Below the pieces are notes generated by a model, which did no database searches, was not told where the DNA came from, and saw only the letters and a list, made by a program, of their open reading frames with translations. Positions 6,229 through 10,167 of a DNA stretch of 10,167 nucleotides are shown here, in pieces. Position 1 is the first letter of the stretch. Each line of letters opens with the position of its first letter. The stretch is taken from contig MU646880.1 of the NCBI GenBank assembly GCA_026770585.1, positions 7,170 to 17,336 on the forward strand. Direction: 5' to 3'. Position numbers and translations under genes: made by a program. This stretch comes from Baffinella frigidus (taxonomy: Eukaryota; Cryptophyceae; Cryptomonadales; Baffinellaceae).

Positions 6229-8898
6229 AGGGAGAGAGAGAGTGGGGTTAGGGTCTACGGTTGACCGTACAGGGCTTAGGATTTCCCTCCTCACCCCCTC
6301 CCTCGTTGCGCAACGAGGGGGGTCATTTCGCGCATTGGGGGGTGTTTCTGAGTGTTTCTGAGCGCCAGGGGGGTCATTTCGCGCAGGGGGGGGGTTATGA
6401 GCCTCGGTCGTTGGGTGGGCGGCGGGATGCACCTGGATATCGCTGAAGGCAACTCCCTGCGCCTCTCCGTTGATGTAGAACCGGATCGTGCTTCCTGCAC
6501 CATCCACCCACTTTCCGCTGTCAGCACGTGCGCACGCGCGCGGCGCCAGCATGCTCCCCACTGGGGAGCACGGGGTTCGTGTGCGTGGAGGGAAGGAGCG
6601 TAGAGCTACGCCCCCTTGTAGCTCGATTTTCGATTTGGAATTTCAAGGGGGTTGAAGTCGGAATCCGACTTCAACGGCTCCAATTCCCCTTGAAATCGGG
6701 AAATCGTAAATCGGCGATTTGCCCAGGCCGTGAGGGTTGGTGGTAGGTTCCGACAGCGGAAAGTGGTCGGATGATGCAGGCTTTCCCCTTGAAATCCCAA
6801 ATCGAAACTCGTCGATCTGCCCAAGCCGTGAGGGCTGGTGGTTGTGGCTCGCGCGATGGCGCGCGTCCGGATTTCTCACTGCAACTTCCAGGATTTCGCG
6901 ATGTTATGGGTATCCAGTAAATTTCATCCTCAGCACCAGCGAGGAGCCACCAAGCTGCCTATGCAACACGGAGCGCGTGGGCGTCACAGCTAGGCTGTAG
7001 GGGGCACGGGGCGCTTGGAGCCAGCGTAAATTTCATCCTCAGCACCAGCGAGGAGCCAGCAGGCAGGCCGCAGGGGGCGCGTGGGCATGGAAGGGGAGAA
7101 AGAGGGGGTACAGGAGTACCTCGCTCATAAGAAATGGCCACCCCCCTAGGACCAACATAGGGCCCTAGGCATAGATAGACCTACTCTAGGCGCGTGGGCG
7201 TCACAGCTAGGCTGTAGGGAGCACGGGGCGCTTGGGCCCAGCGGGAGGCAGGGGAGCACCTTACACCTTACACCCTACACCCTACACCCTACACCCTACA
7301 CCCTACACCCTACACCCTACACCCTACACCCTATACCCTACACCTTACACCTTACACCCTACACCCTACACCCTACACCCTACACCCTACACCCTACACC
7401 CTACACCCTACACCCTATACCGTGCACCCCACACCCTACACCCTACACCCTACACCCTACACCCTACACCCTACACCCCACACCCTACACCCTATACCGT
7501 GCACCCCACACCCTACACCCGCGGGGAAGGCTGGATGACCTGGGTGGACATCCTCCTGGATGTCCCGATCCTCATCCAAGTAGTAGTACTTCTTCGTCCC
7601 CTTCCACTCCAGAACGTCCCGCCCCGTCTTCGCCCCCGCCCCCGCAGCCACCTTTGCGACCCCGCCCCCGTCCGTCACGTCCCCTTCTCGCTTGAGGGGG
7701 GACGCGAGAGGGGGGAGCGAGAGGTAGCAGCCGACAACGTCCCCCGCTTTGAGGGGACGTGCGTAGCTCTTGGGCCGCCGCATCTGGGTTGGGGTTTGGG
7801 GTTCGGGGGTTTGGGGTTTGGGGTTTGGGGTTTGGGGTTTGGGGTTTGGGGTTGAAGGTTTAGGATTCAGGGTTTAGGTTTTGGGATTCGGGGTTTAGGG
7901 TGTAGGGTTTTAGGTTCCGGGTGTAGAGTTTGGGGTTTAGGGTGTAGGGTGCAGGGTTCAGGGTTCAGGGTTCAGGGTTCAGGGTTCAGGCTTTAGGGTG
8001 TATGGTTTTGTAGGGTGTATGGTTTTTCAGGGTGTATGAATTTTTAGGGTGCATGGATTTTTAGGGTGTATGTAAACCTGCACAACGTCGCCGTTGCTGG
8101 AACACAAGCAGTATCCGAAGCGGTCGTAGCCGATGGGTGCCTGCATGTACGCGGACCCACGCGTCCACCCGATCCGCGAGTTGCCTGGCACCTTGGTAAA
8201 CCTGCGATGGATCATAGTCTCACATCGTTTTTCGTCTTAATCCCTTTTCTCATACCTCGTCCAGGAGCACCAGGGGCAGAAAATGAAGATGCTTTTCAAA
8301 AGCGGTCGGATCGCCACGTCCAGGCCTGCCAGGATCTTGTGGCGAAGGGAGTGACATCAAAGAGCAGCAGAGTTGAGGAACGCAACCCTTCCCACCCGCT
8401 CGAAGGCAACAGTTGCATCTGGCGGTACCTCTCGTTGAGGCCCGGCTCGGGGACGTCCTCGCGGATGGTGGCTTCGCAGTACCACGCGCCCGTCTTGGTG
8501 CCGTGTGTCGCGCGCACCAGACGGTACCCCTTGTGCCCCGCCACCGTCAGGTTCTCGTCCGAGAGGCGCAGCTGCGGCGCGCGGTCGTAGGGCGAGAGCA
8601 TCACCCCGCGCGGGTCTGGGTACACCGGGGTGAAGCGGTACTGCGGCACGTTGGTCGGGATTTTTTCTTGGAAGGTGTCGCGGCTGGGGTTCGTGTCGCC
8701 GCGCGCGGACTTGTTGGACCGCTTGCGGTTTTCGCGCTCCGAGGTGGGCCGCGAGGTGCGCTTGGCTCGAACGCCATCCTCCTCCTCCACGGCGTGCGGC
8801 TCGGCTGCCGCGTTCTCCTTCTCCGCCTCTCCAGCGTTCGCCATCTCCGCCCCGCCAACGTACCCCATGTCCTCACCGCCCATCACGGGGGTCTCCAT
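3254..8898 (-). CDS. ASH2: ASH2/TRAUCO-type SPRY protein, COMPASS H3K4 methyltransferase subunit (7 exons)
   Basis: Ash2 proteins are nuclear subunits of COMPASS/MLL complexes; with WDR5 and RbBP5 they stimulate methylation of histone H3 lysine 4. Exons on the minus strand: 8898-8429, 8201-8078, 7783-7540, 6494-6433, 5367-5323, 4531-4475, 3364-3254. All junctions are GT-AG, all phases agree, and the result is 370 codons plus TAA. Residues 1-95 are acidic then basic (RENRKRSNKSARG, nuclear-localisation-like). The SPRY domain follows: DRAPQLRLSDENLTVAGHKG, LVRATHGTKTGAWYCEATI, RIGWTRGSAYMQAPIGYDRF, LKAGDVVGCYLSL, IRFYINGEAQGVAFSD, AGTYFPTASPYF, VTYNFGPDF, ISEL. This order matches animal ASH2L and plant TRAUCO. 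The PHD/winged-helix part of animal ASH2L is absent, as in plants, unless an upstream exon was missed. Start chosen: the ATG at 8898, first in frame after a short leader (a further in-frame ATG at 9147 would add unlike sequence). Exon 3 carries a Gly/Ala-rich insertion. The exon 1/2 join has an alternative (see findings). Identity is secure; exact ends are less so. Confidence 0.88.
3573..3602 (-). pseudogene. Duplicated exon 7 start, possible 10-codon cassette
   Basis: The minus strand reads CTGCAG| then SPVQPISELK then |GTGCAA. It parallels exon 7 (GCAG|FPVRAISELR) with 26 of 33 nt identical, and similarity extends into the upstream intron. It has acceptor and donor dinucleotides and 30 nt (phase 0), so inclusion would keep the frame. 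Unit offset from the real exon is 238 bp. Possibly a relic or a cassette exon. Confidence 0.55.
3838..3943 (+). mobile_element. Inverted-repeat element, family 2, in ASH2 intron 6
   Basis: It begins ATCTCTCTTAAGGGGCCAGT, has the core CGCCCTACCGTAGGGCCCTA and ends GGTCACGTGAGGGATAG. The arm CCGTGGGGTCAA / TTGACCCCACGG is an internal perfect hairpin. It is non-autonomous: no open frame. Confidence 0.75.
4385..4473 (+). repeat. Interstitial TTTAGGG array at the 5' end of ASH2 intron 6
   Basis: From 4414 there are eight heptamers, seven perfect TTTAGGG and one TTTAAGG, then TTTA. They are preceded by degenerate GGGGTTCAGGG-type units. The exon 6 donor (GGG|GTAAACCCTAAACCC on the minus strand) is formed by the array edge. 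Confidence 0.95.
4513..4714. repeat. Exon 6 acceptor duplicated around a 158 bp insert
   Basis: Plus-strand GCCCGAAGTTGTA(T/C)GTCACC followed by TG occurs at 4513-4534 (the real exon 6 start plus acceptor) and 4693-4714, with 21 of 22 identical. Between them, 4535-4692 is a 158 bp segment with A/T runs ending ATAGCATAAAAA. The arrangement looks like an insertion with a long target-site duplication. Splicing to the 4712 acceptor would give VTYNFG then LFMLS and a stop. Confidence 0.8.
4824..5350. repeat. Tandem duplication covering the 3' half of exon 5, its donor and part of intron 5
   Basis: Unit 1 (4824-5061) and unit 2 (5062-5350) both start TTGTACGCCAATTACGG, pass through heptamer arrays, then AACCTTAAACACCCAACCC, GCGCACCTG and AGTAGGGAGAGGCTGT. 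The right edge is exon 5 itself: the minus strand of 5061-5035 repeats the last 27 nt of exon 5 (24 of 27 identical) and its donor CAG|GTGCGC. Unit 1 contains 12 perfect CAACCCT repeats (4900-4983). Only unit 2 joins to the full exon with the FPTASPYF text. Confidence 0.85.
5484..5610. repeat. Telomere-like array near the 3' end of ASH2 intron 4
   Basis: Degenerate CCCTAAA, CCCTGAA and CCCTACA heptamers on the plus strand. The exon 5 acceptor lies about 120 nt downstream in transcription sense. Between 5611 and 5841 no gene or repeat is recognisable. Confidence 0.85.
5842..6125. repeat. Duplicated ~105 bp unit in ASH2 intron 4
   Basis: Copies at 5842-5947 and 6019-6125 share AAGCGCAGAAATCCAGTA, AAAGGGCGAATA, AAAGCCTTTGGGACCAGCCA and CAGGCAGAGCTAGGCACCCC. 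Around 5816-5845 and 5986-6014 lie inverted versions of the GACGAGCC...CAGAGCTA segment, so the block resembles a mobile-element remnant. The CAGTATAAAAGGGCG stretch resembles a TATA box but faces away from the gene. Confidence 0.8.
6161..6243. repeat. GA/CT microsatellite in ASH2 intron 4
   Basis: A nearly pure AG run with a few GGGAGG interruptions. In the transcript it is a CU-rich tract. Confidence 0.95.
6610..6850. repeat. Hairpin and tandem duplication in ASH2 intron 3
   Basis: A near-perfect palindrome at 6651-6675 (GTTGAAGTCGGA with its complement) is framed by imperfect inverted copies of CGATTT..AATTTCAAGGGG. A duplicated unit starts TTCCCCTTGAAATC at about 6692 and 6782 and ends in CCGTGAGGG(T/C)TGGTGGT. 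Part of an exon 4 boundary is present in inverse orientation at 6751-6780. Confidence 0.65.
6751..6780 (+). repeat. Inverted copy of the intron 3 / exon 4 acceptor junction
   Basis: The plus-strand CGACAGCGGAAAGTGG...GATGATGCAGG matches the minus-strand sequence 6523-6494, TGACAGCGGAAAGTGG...GATGGTGCAGG (about 27 of 30 with a one-base gap). The latter ends at the exon 4 acceptor. In the pre-mRNA the two would be complementary. Confidence 0.7.
6917..7243. repeat. Interleaved direct duplications in ASH2 intron 3
   Basis: Segment X, beginning GTAAATTTCATCCTCAGCAC, occurs at 6917-6950 and 7026-7059. Segment Y, beginning CGCGTGGGCGTCACAGCTAG, occurs at about 6974-7026 and 7191-7243 (217 bp apart). 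Half of a MITE-like element (7109-7188) lies between the Y copies. No coding potential seen. Confidence 0.75.
7109..7188 (+). mobile_element. Half copy of inverted-repeat family 1 (TACAGG...CTCGCTCATAAGAAA)
   Basis: TACAGGAGTACCTCGCTCAT followed by AAGAAA, a C-run and the family core TAGGGCCCTAGGCATA. The right terminal inverted repeat is missing. It sits inside ASH2 intron 3. Confidence 0.75.
7256..7520. repeat. CCCTACA heptamer minisatellite (start of ASH2 intron 3)
   Basis: About 37 units of ACACCCT with a few CCCTATA and CCGTGCA variants. The variant block TATACCGTGCACCCC occurs twice, 77 bp (11 units) apart, near 7417 and 7494, showing a higher-order duplication. It starts 20 nt after the exon 3 donor; in the transcript it is G-rich (GGGTGTA), so an RNA G-quadruplex is possible. 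Confidence 0.95.
7784..8077 (-). repeat. ASH2 intron 2: telomere-like heptamer array
   Basis: The whole 294-nt intron is made of degenerate heptamers. On the plus strand these are GGGTTTG units near 7795-7850, then GGGTTCA units near 7940-7990 and GGGTGTA-type units with T-runs up to 8070. In the transcript it is C-rich, beginning GTTTACATACACCC and ending CCCCAAACCCCAACCCAG, so the acceptor and its pyrimidine-rich tract are themselves repeat units. Confidence 0.85.
8202..8428 (-). other. ASH2 intron 1
   Basis: A 227-nt intron with donor GAG AG|GTACCG and acceptor ATCGCAG|G. It has no heptamer array and is the most ordinary intron of the gene. A second possible acceptor lies inside exon 2 (TGCCAG at 8187-8185). 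The decamer GTAAACCTGC occurs at both edges of exon 2 on the plus strand (8073-8082 and 8196-8205). Confidence 0.7.
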
Positions 8899-8923
8899 TT
8901 TCCCCAGCGAATGACAAGAGAAC

Positions 8924-8943
8924 TGAATCTGGAGGGGTCGGTC
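8924..8943 (-). promoter_or_regulatory. Shared 5' leader motif, ASH2 copy
   Basis: The minus strand reads CGACCGACCCCTCCAGATTC, ending 26 nt before the ASH2 start codon. The same sequence with one extra C occurs in the sense direction upstream of the divergent gene. Confidence 0.5.
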
Positions 8944-9130
8944 GGCGTCGTCAGCGATCGGCTGTCGTGGCCCGGGACAGGTCGTCAGGCCCAGGCAGGT
9001 TCTCTCTGTGAAAGAGCAAGGTGCTTTCTCGGCAGACCAGTCGCATATGCAGGGGCAGATTGGCTGGTGTTGGCTGTGATATGGGGCCGGATGGGCTGGG
9101 GGCTGGGGGCTGGGGTAGGGATGGTCTCTG

Positions 9131-9251
9131 CGCTCCAGCATCGCCATTGCATGCTCGCTCTAGCTCACTGCCCTTGGCCGGGTACCACGAAGAGTGCAAG
9201 CGTATCGATCTGCACTCCAGCATCGCTATATATGCTCGATCTAGGTCACTG
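9131..9251. repeat. Imperfect tandem duplication in the intergenic region
   Basis: CTCCAGCATCGC at 9131 and CTCCAGCATCGC at 9213 begin two related stretches of about 38 bp that end in CTCACTGC / GTCACTGC (period about 82 bp). The second copy contains CTATATATGC. Function unknown. Confidence 0.65.
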
Positions 9252-9621
9252 CGCCGTCAGACCGCCTGCTCTGTGCAGCTCCCTCTCTCAGCTTGAGCAG
9301 CTCTCAGGGTTTACTGGTTGGCTGCTCCGGAAGATGATGAATCCTTGGTACTGTCCCAGTACTCCCAGGCCCAGGATCCAGCTTTTCCTACACTCGCAGC
9401 ACCAAGACTAAGAACATGTGAGGTCTGTGTCGTTCGCAAGACATAACTACCCTGAGAGGTGTCGGCGACCTGCGCTGCGAAGGGAGCAGACGCGTTTCCC
9501 CTCCCTTCTGCCTTCCCGCCACTTTTTTCGGAGTTCCCCTCATGATGGTCAAACCTTAGCTAGGGTAGGTCAAATTTGGACCGTTGGTGGGACCCAGGGC
9601 AAGCCTGTCCTGCGCACGGAC

Positions 9622-9642
9622 CGACCGACCCCTCCCAGATTC
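9622..9642 (+). promoter_or_regulatory. Shared 5' leader motif, copy upstream of the 9726 gene
   Basis: The plus strand reads CGACCGACCCCTC followed by CCAGATTC, ending 84 nt before the ATG at 9726. It matches the ASH2-side copy apart from a one-base insertion, in mirror orientation, so both genes carry it in the sense direction. Confidence 0.5.
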
Positions 9643-9725
9643 GACCGTCTTGCCAATCGAAGCCGACTTGCCATTCGACCCCGTTTCGGCTTCCCTCCTG
9701 CCCCCGGCCCTCCCCTCCCGCAGCC

Positions 9726-10082
9726 ATGTCCGACCCCCCCCCCCCTGTCAAGCGGGCTCCCTCGCAGAGGAAGAAGGCCGCCACCAAGGCCCACACAAAA
9801 CGCAAGCAGACGTCGGCGCATCCGTCGACCGCGGCCAACTTCACGCGCGTGTACGAGTACGAGGAGATCTTCAACACCCTGCGCGACAGCCGGAGCAGGC
9901 TGGCGCTGGTGGGGGCGCACGCCACCGACGATGAGCCCACGGGGCTGCACTTCTCGCTGCTGCGCGAGCTGATGGGGCTGTGGGACATCCCCGTTACCGA
10001 CGGCGGCTTTCAGGAGATCATGCACGATCTGGAGCTGGGGATGCAGGATCACGGGGAGCCTGAGGAGGTTCTGTTCGAGACG
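9726..10082 (+). CDS. First exon of an unrecognised protein gene (5' partial gene, continues past window)
   Basis: The ATG at 9726 (context CAGCCATGT) opens 119 codons that end at a donor ACG|GTAACC in phase 0. The following intron is a CCCTAAA/CCCCAAA array running to the window end. Residues 1-32 are basic and Pro/Lys-rich (KRAPSQRKKAATKAHTKRKQ). Residues 39-119 are soluble and probably helical (YEYEEIFNTLRDSRSRLALV, LLRELMGLWDIPVTDGGFQE, then IMHDLELGMQ) and end in an acidic stretch. The spacing of the LLRELMGLWDI / FQEIMHDLEL helices is loosely EF-hand-like, but no calcium-binding loop with the expected Asp/Glu pattern is visible, so I do not assign a family. GC-rich codon use and the clean donor support a real exon. 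Its start faces that of the ASH2 gene across 827 bp, so the two may share a promoter. Confidence 0.72.
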
Positions 10083-10167
10083 GTAACCCCTAAACCCTAA
10101 ACCCTAAACCCCAAACCCCAAACCCCAAACCCCAAACCCTAAACCCCAAACCCCAAACCCCAAACCC
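10083..10167 (+). repeat. Telomere-like array forming the start of intron 1 of the 9726 gene
   Basis: Directly after the splice donor come CCCTAAA and CCCCAAA heptamers to the window edge. The donor GTAACCCC merges into the array, the same arrangement as in ASH2 intron 6. Confidence 0.85.

Larger units (their letters stand above)
8899..9725. promoter_or_regulatory. Bidirectional intergenic region between the divergent ASH2 gene and the 9726 gene
   Basis: There are 827 bp between the two start codons, with no supportable coding exon. It holds a 20-21 bp motif once in each orientation (8924-8943 minus, 9622-9642 plus). It also holds a G-rich run of GGGCTGG-like units at about 9096-9120, an imperfect tandem duplication (9131-9169 and 9213-9251) containing a TATATA stretch, and a C-rich leader before 9726. 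No clear TATA box at a standard distance from either ATG could be fixed. Transcription starts are not determinable from sequence alone. Confidence 0.6.

Noticed and set aside
7256-7520. CRISPR-like array.
   Set aside because: Contiguous 7-bp units without spacers; this is a minisatellite in a eukaryotic intron.
7232-7855. 207-codon plus-strand open frame with HPTPYTL repeats.
   Set aside because: It is the translation of the CCCTACA minisatellite followed by the antisense of ASH2 exon 3.
8413-9411. 332-codon plus-strand open frame.
   Set aside because: It lies antisense to ASH2 exon 1 and runs on into the intergenic region. Long open frames on both strands are expected in GC-rich coding DNA, and no domain is visible.

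Overview
This is nuclear DNA of a eukaryote, most likely a microalga of the green/plant lineage. The genes have spliceosomal introns with GT-AG ends. Plant-type telomeric heptamers (TTTAGGG/CCCTAAA and variants) fill the introns. The one gene I can name has the short SPRY-only architecture of plant Ash2 (TRAUCO-like) rather than the longer animal form. The lineage is an inference; nothing here fixes a genus.

The right half holds a head-to-head gene pair. On the minus strand, 8898 down to 3254, is a complete ASH2-type gene, a subunit of the COMPASS/MLL histone H3K4 methyltransferase. I could assemble it from seven exons whose phases all fit: 8898-8429, 8201-8078, 7783-7540, 6494-6433, 5367-5323, 4531-4475 and 3364-3254. 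They give 370 codons plus a stop. On the plus strand, starting at 9726, is the first exon of an unrecognised protein gene whose intron 1 runs off the window. The 827 bp between the two start codons is their shared promoter region and contains a 20-21 bp motif present once in each direction.

The left third (1 to about 3100) is mostly a mosaic of short non-autonomous inverted-repeat elements. At least two MITE-like families are present, one with ends reading TACAGGGGTACCTCGCTC and one with ends reading ATCCCTTAAGTGGCCAGTAG. There are also two further, unrelated hairpin elements. Between them (1794/1765 down to 1634, minus strand) is a short acidic reading frame ending in a stop that looks like the last exon of an unidentified gene; its final ten codons are duplicated at 1476-1444.

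The most unusual feature is how the introns of the ASH2 gene are built. They consist largely of degenerate telomere-like heptamer arrays, and several splice sites lie at or inside the array edges. Around four of the six introns, pieces of exon with their splice junction have been duplicated: exon 5 donor (tandem copy), exon 6 acceptor (direct repeat flanking a 158 bp insert), exon 7 start (an in-frame 10-codon cassette with its own acceptor and donor) and exon 4 acceptor (inverted copy). The stop codon and last codons lie within one terminal inverted repeat of a mobile-element-like segment. Together these suggest intron growth by repair or insertion events at splice junctions, with possible effects on splicing.
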